Shown here piece after piece: positions 1 through 12,406 of a stretch of 64,000 bases of DNA. This DNA comes from Oehlia diaphana (taxonomy: Eukaryota > Glomeromycota > Glomeromycetes > Glomerales > Glomeraceae): the NCBI GenBank assembly GCA_003833135.1, contig QZLH01000132.1, positions 25,487 to 89,486 of the forward strand, in the 5' to 3' direction. Both the position numbers and the translations under genes were made by a program. Within the stretch, counting starts at the first letter, position 1. Every line of letters starts with the position of its first letter. The notes beneath the pieces were generated by a model. It worked only from the letters and a program-made list of their open reading frames with translations. It was not told where the DNA came from and made no database searches.

Positions 1-342
1 AAGAAAAAGAACCTAAATCGAGTTAATAAACAAACAACAAACAACAAAAAAAAAAAAAAAAAATATTTTAAACGTTTACTTCTTTATTTCAAAATTTTTA
101 AATTAAAAAAAAAAATTAAAATTAAAATAAAATAAAAAAAAAAAAAAAAAAAAAATTTTTTTTTTTTTTTTTATTTTTTTTTTTTTTTTTGAATGAAATC
201 TTTTTTAGGTGGAAGGATGATTTATAAATATAATTTTTTTCCTAAATTTCATGAGTTTAAATTTTTTTGGGAAATGAAAAAAATGATGATTTTTATATAA
301 GAAAAAGAACCTAAATCGAGTTAATAAACAAACAACAAACAA

Positions 343-344
<2 letters not shown>
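1..344. repeat. Direct repeat at window start, 298-bp spacing
   Basis: About 45 bases beginning aagaaaaagaacctaaatcg occur at 1 and again at 299, identical through the aacaaacaac part and both running into poly-A. The sequence between is homopolymer-rich. The same 298-base spacing is seen in the duplication at 8925/9223, which points to an assembly or gap-filling artefact rather than biology. No coding potential is visible. Confidence 0.7.
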
Positions 345-394
<50 letters not shown>

Positions 395-2663
395 CTTGTT
401 GTTTATGTCTTGTTTAAAAAAAAAAAATGTGGTGTAACTGTTCTTAGTTTTTTCTTTTTTATGTTTAAATCTAAAATTCTATATAAGGTTATATAAAATA
501 TAAAATAGATCATGCCAACTCTAAAATGCATGGACCGTGTGTATCAAAAATTTTTTTTGAAGACAAAGACCACCCCTAAAAAAATTTTATTTATAAAAAA
601 AAAAATTTTTTTTTTTTTTTTTTGCCGAGTAAGAATCGGTTAACTATAAAACCATTAAATTATATATAAATATTTATATGCACTTAGACAAAAAAAAAAA
701 TTTAATTAAAATAATTAAATTTTTAAAAAATTACATAAAATCACATGTAATAAAAATGATTCGTTTAAACACGATCGGACTTAATAAATTCATTGGTATG
801 TAGATATCCGTGTTACATGATTCGTCATATAACAACAACAAAGGAATATTAAAGAACAAAGAATTCTTTTCAAAAGACCAAAAAAAAAAAAAAAACCCCT
901 TGTTCTTTTTTTAAATAAACAACGATTTTAATATTAAAAATTTAATATAAGGATATTAAATGTTAGAAATTTTGAAAGTTACAAACTTGGAAAAAAAAAT
1001 CATTATATATATAAATATAAAATATAATGAATAAACAACGAAATAAAAATATTCCCGTACCAATAAATTAATTTGTTTGATGTTTACGTCATTCTGAAGC
1101 ATCGGATTAATTTATTTATCTTTGTCCCTTGATTTAGAATAAAATAAAGAAATCCGTGCGTTTAAAGTAAACAAGTTCCTAAAATGTTTGAATATTGCAT
1201 TCTACAACGTTTTTGGAAAGAAAAAAATTTATTGTATTACCAAACTTAAAGCTTTGTTAAAAAACATATCACAATGTAATCAGTGTATTAAGTCCAAAAC
1301 ATCTTTTTTTTTTTTTTTTTGCATTAAGAAAAATAAATAAACAAAATTCTGATACACAAAAAAACATTCCTTTTTTTTTCCCGCCAAAAAAAGGTTGTTT
1401 CGTAAAATATCAAACTTTATTCCTTTAATGGAATAGAAAAATTCCGATTAGGTTTAAGATTAATTTTTTACTGAAAGAAGAAAGAGATCAAAATAAAAAA
1501 TCATGTTAAAAAACTTGTTTTAAACGTGAAATTAATTTTAAAACTTCCGATTAATAAATTTTAAAACTACAATTTTATACCATATAAAGGCAATTTTTTT
1601 TCTTTACCGGAAAATAAAATTTCCTTTCTTGTACTCATCGATAAAATTGATTCAAAGAACTTTTTCATTTTTTGTATTTTTTGTATTTTTTGTACCATTA
1701 TGAAACAGGTTTATCAAGTTTGACATAATTACTAATCAAGTTTAATATATATTTTACATGTTAGATATTATTTACTTTGGTATTTTTGATATTAAAAAAA
1801 GTTTCATGACGTTCATGACGTTTTGATACGTAATATTATTCCATTTTTTTACTCTATATTTAAATAATATAATTTATCATACATGTATTTGTCATATTAG
1901 TTTATTAATCAATAGTTTCGTACAAGTAAATGGTTCAAAGAGTCTTTGATATAATATAATATAAATATAATTTACTACTGTATAAATATATCTATATATA
2001 AATAATACTTTTTTAAATTCCTTTGTGGCGCAGCATCCGATATTTTTTGATCATGTGATGAGAGTTAGACTTGTTAGAGTAAATAATCCTATTATACAGT
2101 AGCTTTAGTGTAGCTTAATTACATTCTTTACATCTTTGATAATTTTACATTCTTGCATTGTTTCAACCTTTCGGTGGTCTGCGAAATTACGTTTTTTGTC
2201 AACAATGATTTCGACTTACTGGCTTACGTTTCAAGAGGGTTTCGGGTTTCAGCAGTTGTCACTAAGTACGATAATCTAAGTGGTAAGTGCACGTAATTCA
2301 ACGTACATAATGGTAAGGTCATTGTTTACGACCTTTGGATGTTGGGCGTTCCAGATGCAGGTCGATGACTACTATTTGTTGTTCTTGGTACTGGTACGTT
2401 AACAATGGTTCGTTAATAATTATTTCAACGTACCAAATGTTACAATGTTACAATGTTACAATGTTCGGGGTTTTCGCAATCTTTCTTTAAATGTTCATCC
2501 GTATTTTTTCTAAAAAAGTTCACAATGATTACAACAATTCGTTTCTGAAACAAATCAAAATATTTCAAGATTCAGGGGTTCTAACATCACAACAACGTAC
2601 GTACATTATATCACAATTTGATACAATTTTCTTATAATACAATTTGATACTTTTTATTACATT
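345..2663. other. Intergenic, AT-rich, no gene seen
   Basis: Long A and T runs with scattered stops in all frames. No splice-linked open frame, RNA gene or inverted repeat that I can support. The part from about 2010 to 2560 is less AT-biased, but I recognise nothing in it. Confidence 0.5.
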
Positions 2664-3011
2664 TAAACATTTGAACGTTCGAAATTTGAATATTTTGAAT
2701 ATTTGAACATTTGAACAATCGAATATTTGAATATTTGAAATTTGAATATTTGAACAATCGAATATTTGAACATTTGAATATTTTGAACATTTGAACATTC
2801 GAAATTTGAACATTTGAACGCTCGAATATTTGAATATTTGAACATTTGAATATTCGAAATTTGAATATTTTGAACATTTGAACATTCGAAATTTGAACAT
2901 TTGAACGCTCGAAATTTGAAGAATATTTGAACATTTGAATATTCGAAATTTGAATATTTGAACAATCGAATATTTGAACATTTGAATATTTTGTACATTT
3001 GAACATTTGAA
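2664..3011. repeat. Minisatellite of 9-bp-like TTTGAAYAT units
   Basis: About 350 bases built from variants of tttgaacat, ttgaatatt and ttcgaaat. Many units read similarly on both strands because TTCGAA is a palindrome. The unit length is near a multiple of three, so several overlapping frames stay open on the minus strand. Those frames are repeat by-products and not genes. Confidence 0.85.
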
Positions 3012-3153
3012 ATAAAAAATAAAAAGAAACACAAATATTTCAAAATGGTACATGAAAAAAAAAAATCATAAATTATAAATTACATAAAAACTTATTATAC
3101 TATAAACGCATATAATATACAAAATTAGGATTGATAGGTAAAAACTTCAAAAA

Positions 3154-3318
3154 TTATTTTTTAACAAGTTTTGTTAGAAAGAATCCTAAAAATACACAAG
3201 CTATTACAAGAATTATACACATCCAACATAGAAAAACTCCAAAAGTGATTCTACATTTTGGTAAGCATGGTAAAAGTTGACATTTTTTTCCTAAAATAAA
3301 TAAAAATAATAATTAATA

Positions 3319-3349
<31 letters not shown>

Positions 3350-4860
3350 TGAACATGAATTAAATTTTTCTGATATTTACCTTTCTTTTCTTTTGGCATT
3401 GGTCGTCTCTCTCGTGACTGTAAAAAGAAATATCAAGAAATATTAAGTAAGGTTAACAATATATTCATATTCATTTATTTTAATTTAATTTTAAAAAGAA
3501 ATAACTTACCCCTATAAATTATTAAAAAATACAAATACAAAAAAATAGATATAAAGTAAATTAGCGAGACTGACAAATGAATAATAACCATAATAACCAT
3601 TATAATTATAATAACTTATCACTTACCACTACCAAATCCGCTATCTACTCCGCCACCAAAATCAAGTACGACAGAATCGAGTCGATTGTGTGTTGAAGTC
3701 TCGGATACAACTTCAATTTCATTCCTTCTGTTATTAAAATTAACATTCTTTTTTTCAATGTTTTTCTTAAAAGTCTTAATTTCTGTATCCTCATAAATTG
3801 TAGATAAATTCATTCTGCCTAATCTAGATAATACACCTTCAGCACTTGGTCTTACAATAGGATCATTATCCCAACATTGTTCATATAAATCAATATATTC
3901 AATAGGAGTACCCGCGATAGGTTTTTCTCTTTCACCTGATAATAATTTTTTACTTAATTCAAAATTATGACGAACCGAAGCGAAAGGAGCTTTTCCACTT
4001 GATATTTCATACAATATGAAACCTAAACTAAATATATCAGATTTTTTGTCACGTGGTAAGGTCGAATCAGGTTCAACATAAGGTAAAATTTTCTTATTTT
4101 CGGGTATTGTAATATCAGGTATAGATTTTGAAAGTCCTATATCTCCTATTAATAACCTATTATTATGGATAAATACATTAAATGGATGCTATAAAGGGGA
4201 AGAAGAAAAAAAGAAAGAAAGGTGATTTATAAATTATTTATAGGTAATTATTTATAAGTAATTTATTTATAACTATTTATTTATATATTTAATATTTACC
4301 AAATTTAAGTGTACGATATCATAACTGTGTATACATTGTAAACCACTTGTTAAGTCAATAGCCAATCTCATTTTATCATTCCAAGAAAGTTTTTGATAAT
4401 TTTCACTCAAATAATTTCGTAAATTTCCTCCGTTAGGATATTCTGTTATCAAAAAATAATCTTCGACATCTTCGCTATTCGGATTTTTAGTATAACCGAA
4501 TATTGGTAAAATACTTTGGTGACATGATTTATAAAATAATTTTATCTAAAAAAAAAAAAAAATTATAAAATTATTAATTTTATTATTTTTATTAATTTTA
4601 GAAAGAAAAGAACTTGAATATTTGAGATAACTTACATTTTCCAAATATTGAGAATGAAATTTCTTTAATATAACATAAGAATTTGTATCTTTCCAATTTG
4701 CTTTAAATAATTCTATACCTAATTCATTTAAATTAACTCTTAATTCATTGATCTTTTCAAAACGAGAATAATCAATGAATTTTAAATTATCATTAGAATT
4801 GGGACTTTTAGGATTTGTTTGGTTAGATGAAGATGTAAGTATTTCCTTATTTGATTCCAT
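3154..4860 (-). CDS. Predicted TKL-like pseudokinase with possible C-terminal membrane anchor
   Basis: Protein kinase fold, probably without phosphotransfer activity. Exons 4636-4860, 4300-4545 and 3627-4188 join in frame. The N-lobe lysine is present in YVILKKF, but the glycine loop is missing (RVNLNELGIELFKANWK). The catalytic loop reads HLNLHPFNVFIHNN, so the HRD aspartate is Asn. The Mg-binding motif reads GDIGLSK (DFG to DIG). The C-lobe is normal: SDIFSLGFILYEISSGKAPF and CWDNDPIVRPSA. After an acidic/Gly-rich linker, a 2-nt exon (3510-3511), then 3381-3417 and 3154-3290, would add KEKKGKK, a CQLLPCLPKC cysteine cluster and one hydrophobic helix before the stop, giving about 402 residues. 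That join rests on phase and splice sites only; the last exons could be a separate 51-residue gene starting at 3399. The kinase family call is firm; loss of activity is inferred from missing residues. Confidence 0.8.
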
Positions 4861-5079
4861 AATTTTAACATATAAACTTATAAACTTGTATATATATGCG
4901 TTTCTTTGTTAACTTATGCTTGTTGTTTTAATTTATTACTTTGTTCGTTTTGTTTCTTTTCCAAGAAAATTCGAGAGAGAGAGAAAGAAACAAAGACTCC
5001 CTTTTTTTTAAAAAAAAATATATTATATTAATTTTTTTTAAAATAATATAATAAAAAAAAAATATATTTTTTTTTTTTT

Positions 5080-5180
5080 AAAATAATGGAATAATAAAAA
5101 AAAAAATATATTTTTTTTTCAGGAAAATCTTTTTGACGACCAAAAAAAGAATAAATAATTATAAATTTTATTTTTATTTA
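5080..5180. repeat. 101-bp block duplicated exactly at 9121-9221
   Basis: The block from aaaataatggaataat to atttttattta is identical at both places, including an 11-A run and a 9-T run. Homopolymer lengths normally drift, so exact identity suggests a very recent copy or an assembly error. The second copy ends directly at the N at 9222. Confidence 0.85.
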
Positions 5181-6476
5181 ATGTATTTATACATAATTTC
5201 GATTGATAAAAAAAAAAATCATTTGTTATGCAAATAAATTTAAAAAAAAAATTAGGCTGTATTTTTTTGAAAATCGAGTTTCGTTTATCAAAGACAAATA
5301 AGGTAAAGAAAAACCATTAAATAAATAATTGTGTTGGGTGTCAAAAATACCATGTACTGTAAATCTCATTTTGGGGAAAAGTTACAAGATGGTAACACTA
5401 TGTGTTGTTTTCTGGTAACAGCTAGTCTTGATTTACGTTACTTGTTTCATCAAAAACAAACAATAAACTTCGCCAAAAAAAAAAAAAAAAAAAGGCTTTT
5501 TCTGTCGGAAGAAAAGGCGGAGAAAAAAAAAAAATTAAAAATTCAAATATATTTTGCGGCTACTACCATGGAGACGACGAAGATAGGGCGAGGGAAATTT
5601 TTTTTTGTTTAAAAAAAAAAATCATTAAAATTATCATCTCTGCTCATCTGTATTATTTGTATTATTTATTTCATCATCGGGATATCTTCCCTTTACGTAA
5701 TTAATTTTGTTTAATTTTTTGTTACATTTACGTTTTTTTTTTTTAGCCTATTAAAAGAATACAACATAATGTATAATATACATATAATATATAAATGATC
5801 AAATTAAAGTTTTTTTTTGAAAAAAGTAAAAATAAAATGAGATGATTTCCTCATTACAATATTAAAATTTTTGCCAAATAAGTAAAACAAAGTCTATCAG
5901 TCTTAAATTTCTTATACAAATAATAATGTAATAAAAAAGACGCAAGTTACTTAATTAATACTAATTTGAATTATGCAAAAAGATTGATCAAAACTTTTTG
6001 TTAACAATGGTAAAAATGAAAAGGAAATTTACGGGGAACTCAATTTTATTTAATACTTACTGATTTTAGTCAAACTTTCCTGATTTAGAGAGTCCAACTT
6101 TTTTTTTACTCCTTCAATTAAACGAGAGTATTAAAAAAGTAATCGTTACTATAAATATTATGAGAAAGTAATTTGTATGGTTCAAACCCGAAAAATTCAT
6201 CTTTTTTTGTCACCAAACAATTATTTGAACCAATTATCATTTTAATATATATATATATTTTTTTTATGTTATGAAACATTTTGGTATCCTTCCATCCGTT
6301 CCATATGATCTTTTAAATGTTCTAGGTAATTAATGTTTATTATTTATTAAGCATTTAAGCATTTAAGTATACGTACAGTACATATCTTTTTTAACGAATA
6401 CAATCTGATATGTTTTATCAAAACACACGTACGTTGATGCAATTGAAATGTAAGTATGCTAGAGTTACGGTATTAA

Positions 6477-6880
6477 ATTTATTAAAGTTTATTAAAGTTT
6501 ATTAAAAGTTTATTTAAAGTTAAAAAAAGTTTATTAAAAGTTATTTTTAAAGTTTAAAAAGTTAAAAAAAAATCATTAAAGGTTTATTAAATTTATTAAA
6601 GGTTTATTAAAGGTTTATTAAATTTATTAAAGGTTTATTAAAGGTTTATTAAAGTTATTAAAGGCTATTAAAAGTTATTAAAGGTTTATTAAAAGTTATT
6701 AAAGGCTATTAAAGATTTATTAAAATAAAGGTTTATTAAAGTTAAAGGTTTATTAAGTTAAAGGTTTATTAAAGGTTTATCAAAGTTATTAAAGGTTTAT
6801 TAAAGTTACTAAAAGATTATTAAAGTAATTAAAAGTATATTAAAGTTTATTAAAGTTTACTAAAGCTTATTAAATCATTA
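6477..6880. repeat. Tandem array of TTTATTAAAGG-like units
   Basis: Some 400 bases of loosely repeated tttattaaagg and agttattaaaggc units of about 11-18 bases. No coding frame. It looks like a simple minisatellite. Confidence 0.8.
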
Positions 6881-8289
6881 GTCATTAGTCATTATTAAAA
6901 TTATTAAAGTTATTAGTCTCTTTCGAATATCTTTGGTTCTTTTCCTTTCCGGAGTTCTTTAACTTTTTTTAGGTAACAGACCAAAAAAAATATATATATA
7001 TGTATATACAGTATACTGTACATATTTTTTTAAGAAATTCCATTATTATATATTTTGTGTAAATATTTTTTTTTTTTCAAAAATAGAATTTTTTCTTTTT
7101 TTTAATTTAGCCATATTTAGAAAAAAAAATATTTTTTAGTTTACAAAATAAAGATCACATGTTTACAAAAAATCTTCTCTAGATCAAATTTTGTTTACCA
7201 TAATAAGAGTAAATGAATATTCGGTTGAAATTTCTAGACTCCGCCACAAACTTCTTACATTCTATCAATGAAATTATATTTTTAGAAATGATGAACGGAG
7301 AAAATATTGCGGGTCGTTTCATTCGTTTTACAGTGGTAAAACATTCCGGTATTACGATAATATTTATTAAAATAATATTCTTTTAAAAGTAAAAAATAAT
7401 GAGATTATTTCAACCCCGCCAAGCGATTTACCGCTTAACTTATCCGTTTGAGCGACCGGTTTTACTGATTGTCCGTTTGACCATATCTGATATGTCCCAT
7501 ATGTCTGAAACTTTTCAAAAAACCCCCAAGGAGTTTATGATCTAATTTTTTCATTTATTTATTATTTATTTATTTATTATTTATTTTTTAAATGGTCGGT
7601 CAAACGGATGCAATTAATATCGATCCGGTTGTTGCCGTAATTTTTAAGATACGATTGATATATGTTTAAATATGTTTAATATGCTTAATATATTAATTCG
7701 TTAATTCGTTAATTCTTTATATGGAAATTTATTCTTCTCCAATTTTGAACTACAACACTTTTTGTCACGTTGGTGTTGACGTAATGTTAATTTATGGAAT
7801 TTATGATGGTTAATTTTTTAATGTCGTAATGCCGGGACGTAATACCGGATCGTAATGCCGGCTGGGTAGAAAATCAGTTTCTTAAAGTATTGAATGTATG
7901 ATCACCGCCGGGATAAGATTTTATTCTAATAAAAAAAAAAAGAAATTCGAATCTCCAAAAATATTTATTAAGAACGTTCGCCAAATGTACTGTATAATTT
8001 GTAAGCGTTGTCGAAATTCTCGACGCCGAAAATACGTCGACATATTTTATTATGGTTACGCCACAAAATACGACATTATAGGCATTACGGCATATGCTGT
8101 AATAGTATCGCAGCCGAAATTACATTTCATCAAGCACCTATAATTTAATTATATTTGTATACAGTTTAATGACACCCGATGATTCATTATAAACAACGGC
8201 TAAATTCGTAGTTAAGATTCTCTAGATTCATTTAACAACCGATTTATCATTAGCTCATTTAACAATTGGTTTATCATTAGAACGATTAC

Positions 8290-8440
8290 AACGTTAAAAT
8301 AAATTACAACGTTAAAAATGATTACAACGTTAAAAAATGATTACAACGTTAAAATAAATTACAACGTTAAAATGATTGATCGGATTATCATTAGAAACGA
8401 TCGGATTATCGTTAGAAATGGTAACAATCGGATTATCATT
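8290..8440. repeat. Short tandem repeats (tacaacgttaaaa and ggattatcattag)
   Basis: Four to five copies of attacaacgttaaaa at about 8284-8370 are followed by two to three copies of a cggattatcattagaaa unit to about 8440. Small local arrays that keep one plus-strand frame open by chance. Confidence 0.7.
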
Positions 8441-8924
8441 AACGCGATATCAGATATTTTCGATATTTTCTTACAACTAAAAAAAAAAGTGACTTACATA
8501 TATTAAAAAAAGCATTTATTAAATTAAATTAAATGATACCAGACTCGCATGGGTAAGACCATACGTCATCTGAAATCTCTAAATAATTTAGATCTACTCA
8601 TCTATTTGATCAAAAGTTCAAGTATCTAATGTATCCAATGTACATTTCAAATACTTGTTTACTTTTTTTTTTAACTCATGATTTTAACACACGATTAACT
8701 TAATTTTTAACCTCATGGTAAACTAATGATTGACTCACAATTAACTTTTCATGATTTTTAAACCTCATGGTAAACTCATGATTAACTCATGATTAACATC
8801 TAAATTTAACTCATATTACTCAAAACTTATATTAAACTAATTTAGCTCATAATTAATGATCTTCTTTGATAAGGATTCCCAGTTACATCTTCATATTTTT
8901 TAAGTTTATAAAATTTTCCCGTAA

Positions 8925-9018
8925 AAGAAAATTTGCCTCCTGTAACACGATCTGAAACTATTAAAAACGAAAGAAACAAAAATGCGTACACCGGAACGCA
9001 TGCAAAGATAGAATGTAG

Positions 9019-9055
<37 letters not shown>

Positions 9056-9316
9056 TTTTTAAAAAAAAATTTTAAAAAAAAAAATTTAAAAAAAAAAAAA
9101 AAAAATTTTTTTTTTTTTTTAAAATAATGGAATAATAAAAAAAAAAATATATTTTTTTTTCAGGAAAATCTTTTTGACGACCAAAAAAAGAATAAATAAT
9201 TATAAATTTTATTTTTATTTANAAGAAAATTTGCCTCCTGTAACACGATCTGAAACTATTAAAAACGAAAGAAACAAAAATGCGTACACCGGAACGCATG
9301 CAAAGATAGAATGTAG

Positions 9317-9330
<14 letters not shown>
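8925..9330. repeat. 298-bp-spaced duplication with single N, probable mis-assembly
   Basis: The segment starting aagaaaatttgcctcctgta and running through gcatgcaaagatagaatgtag occurs at 8925 and again at 9223, with no difference I can see. Between the copies lie poly-A/T runs, the 101-bp block copied from 5080-5180, and an N at 9222. The second copy runs into a poly-A of about 70 bases. This is how a gap-filling error looks. Confidence 0.75.
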
Positions 9331-9403
<73 letters not shown>

Positions 9404-10246
9404 AAAGATAAAAATAAGAATAAAATAAATAAATAATAAATAAATACAAATTGAAGCCACAAGATATCGGAATAATTTTCTCTTAAATAACAGATATTAA
9501 TAATACATTAATAATTACTTTTTTTTTTAAAAAAAAAATAATCACTAACCACGTTACCATAAACATAAAATGAATCAAATATCATATATAGTTCAGTCAT
9601 TTTGAATATTTTTTTTTTTTTTTTTATAAATATTTGGTCTTTTGACAAAATGAAACAATAATTATTGTTTAATTAACAAATTCGGTTAAATCATTGTGGC
9701 TTGACTCCCTTATGTAAATAATACAATTTATATTAAATTTGGGATTTCAAATAAATAACATATGATATAATGTTGAAAATGTATTAAATGCATACAAAAA
9801 TCGTAAGTTATATTTATTGTTGTTACGTCAATATGGAGATCAATGCTTTTATAGCGGGGGGATATCCTTTTCATTTTAACGCTTTGTTAATTTAGATTAC
9901 CTTTATTTGGATTAATTACAAATTAAAATAATTGTTAATGAGTAATTGTTAGTGAATCGCCAAGAAAATAAGGAATCATGTTTTTTTTTTTATACAAAAA
10001 TTACAATATAATAATATATTTATTTATTTTTATACAACTCCTTTTCCTGGTATGGATAATCCCGATTAGTTCATATTTGGCGTGGAGTATACATTTATAA
10101 TTAGTAAAGATACACCTGATACACCGATTATTAATAAACAAGAACATTACTTATTTAAGAACAAAAAGTGAATATAATGAGATGATTACGTATTATAATG
10201 TACATTAATTTTGATTTACCGCATTTTGCATTATTTTTCTTTTTTG

Positions 10247-10309
<63 letters not shown>

Positions 10310-10381
10310 AATATATTTTAAGTAAATATTTTCAAATAAAGTTTTTTAATAAAAATTTACAAAATTAATCATTAATCCATA

Positions 10382-10861
10382 TCAGATATAAAGTAATAAT
10401 GATAACGAACCAGCAAGAATATCCAATGCATCCATTAATTCTAACATGACTTCTCTTGGTACATTTAAATAAATTAATTCAACACCATTACTAGGACCAA
10501 CACTCATATGTAAATCACTTGAAGTCGAACTTGAAGTATTTCCTTCTCTTCTTTCATTAACCCCACTAACGTGAACTTCATTATTATTATCATCATTATC
10601 ATCATCATCAGCTCGAAATTTGAATACATCCTTTGCCAAAATATTAGTACAGGGAGATAATTTATAACCTAAAATCATTCCCATACCAAATTTTGCTTGT
10701 TTAATATCACAAGGATTTTCACCTGGTAATAATATTGTTGGAATATATTCTTTAGTACGCCAACCAAATGGTAATGATGTTGGGAATTTTTTTACGAACA
10801 TTTCTAAATGTATTGCACAACATGTATCACCAGGATTTCCCATTGATTCTTCATCTGTAAT

Positions 10862-10892
<31 letters not shown>

Positions 10893-11358
10893 GAATTAAT
10901 AAGTTGAAGTGTACAAATATTTTCAAATTTTTCAAATTTACTATGAAAATATATTAATTTATGTGCAAATTCCATTTTTAACTATAAAATAGAAAAATAT
11001 ATAATTTTTGAGAATAAGAAAGATATGAAATTAACTTTTTACGAGATAAAAAAAAAAAAAATTTTAAATTTTTAAATCGATACCGATTTGAATACATTAC
11101 TTCGAATTTTAAATCATTTCCAAATCTACCATTTATATGATCCCCGATCACAACAGGAATTAATATATTCCACTTTTTACATGTTCTTCTTATTCCCCAT
11201 AAATATTTGTAACTAAGAAAAATATTAATTGTTAAATAATAATGTTCTTTAATTTGTAATAATTTTCACAATAATAATAATAATATAACTTACTTATTTT
11301 CTAGTAATACATAATTGAAAAATTTCAATAATAATTCATTTGGTAATGTAGTTATCAT
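10382..11358 (-). CDS. F-box-like protein
   Basis: Likely substrate adaptor of an SCF ubiquitin ligase, judged by an N-terminal F-box-like motif: LPNELLLKFFNYV, then YLWGIRRTCKKWNILIP, at residues 5 to about 38. Exon 1 (11294-11358) and exon 2 (11101-11212) join in phase through N/Y. Exon 3 (10382-10981) joins in frame if the donor at 11100 (GAA|GTAATG) is used; a later donor at 11042 gives the wrong frame. The product is about 258 residues. After the F-box comes a region with a poly-Ser tract and an Asp/Asn tract (DDDDNDDNNN), ending in a Leu-rich segment (VMLELMDALDILAGSL). I see no leucine-rich repeats, WD repeats or other standard substrate-binding domain. The F-box call is moderate; the C-terminal function is unknown. 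Confidence 0.7.
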
Positions 11359-12039
11359 AACTTATTTTTGTATAAATAAATAATAATTCTTTTAATAAAT
11401 AATAATTCTTTTGGGATGAAAGGAAAAAAATCCGAAAAAAAAAAAATCGATTTCAAACGGCTTTAAATATATGCTAAAATGTTGAACGTGTGACATGTCA
11501 GATGATCAATAATAGTTTCATGAGATGTTGTAACGTTGACGTTATTATTTGATTTACGGTTAGTACGAAAAAATTAGATTTACCATACATAGGTTTTAAG
11601 TTGGTTTATCGATAACTGTTAGTCATTTAATTATTTTTAATGATTCGCAGTATTGATCTCCCATAAATAATCAAAGAGAAAAGAAAAAAATATTTTTATG
11701 ATCCAAATAAAGATATTGTTTGATCTTCACTTGATTCCCCCACACAAACAAATGGAAATTCAATTAATTTTTTTTTTTTTTAGTATAATAGTTGTATGTA
11801 CATAATAATAAAGATCTTTGAAGATATTTTGATGATGATGATGTACTCCAAATAATACAATGACCAGGTATATAAAAAAATCTATTTTTAATATAAATAT
11901 ATAAATGTGATTTTACTTACTATTTGATATGACTGAAATGTAATGAAATGTTTTTTAATTTACTATTGATTTCTTCCAAGTCGGTTTTTTAAAAGATGAA
12001 AAAAAAAATATTTCACAAAAAGAAAATAAAAATAATTAA

Positions 12040-12300
12040 AATAAAATAAATATAGTAAATACATGACCATCCATATATAACTAACACTACAAATACATCC
12101 ATATATAATAACTAACACTACAAATACTGAATACTGAAAACACTACAAATACATACATATATTACTACAAATACTAAATAAAACATCCATATATTACTAA
12201 TACTGAATAACTATCCATATTAATACTAATGCTGAATAACTATCCATATATTACTAATACTATATATTACTAACAATACAAATACTGAATACTGAACAAT
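12040..12300. repeat. Degenerate tandem repeat downstream of the 7TM gene
   Basis: Repeated variants of ccatatattactaacactacaaatactgaata, 20-40 bases per unit, lie just 3' of the minus-strand gene ending at 12407. Any 3' UTR of that gene would contain them. Non-coding. Confidence 0.65.
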
Positions 12301-12406
12301 TTCTAAATATAAAACAATCGAATTAATATTTCTAATTAATGCTTTTGTTTTTTTTTCGAGAACCGACTTGTAATGATATAAATGCCTGATAAATGCAAAC
12401 ACATTT

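Larger units (their letters stand above)
4861..10381. other. Gene-poor, repeat-rich stretch
   Basis: Homopolymer runs, simple repeats and probable assembly duplications (listed separately). Open frames at 5331-5612, 7898-8143 and 8318-8506 have biased, low-complexity translations, no splice partners and no recognisable motif, so I do not call them genes. Near 7815-7865 there are short tandem copies around cgtaatgccgg. Confidence 0.5.

Noticed and set aside
2565..3053. Overlapping minus-strand open frames of 124-162 codons
   Set aside because: They translate only the minisatellite (repeated NIQ/NVQ/FKCSN words) and overlap each other in three frames.
5331..5612. 93-codon plus-strand open frame
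   Set aside because: Poly-Lys from A runs, no splice context and no motif.
6170..6195. ggttcaaacccg as a tRNA T-arm
   Set aside because: No matching acceptor, D-arm or anticodon stem can be built around it. I found no supportable tRNA or rRNA in the window.
9174..9462. Poly-Lys and poly-Phe open frames
   Set aside because: They are translations of a long poly-A run inside a probable mis-assembly.
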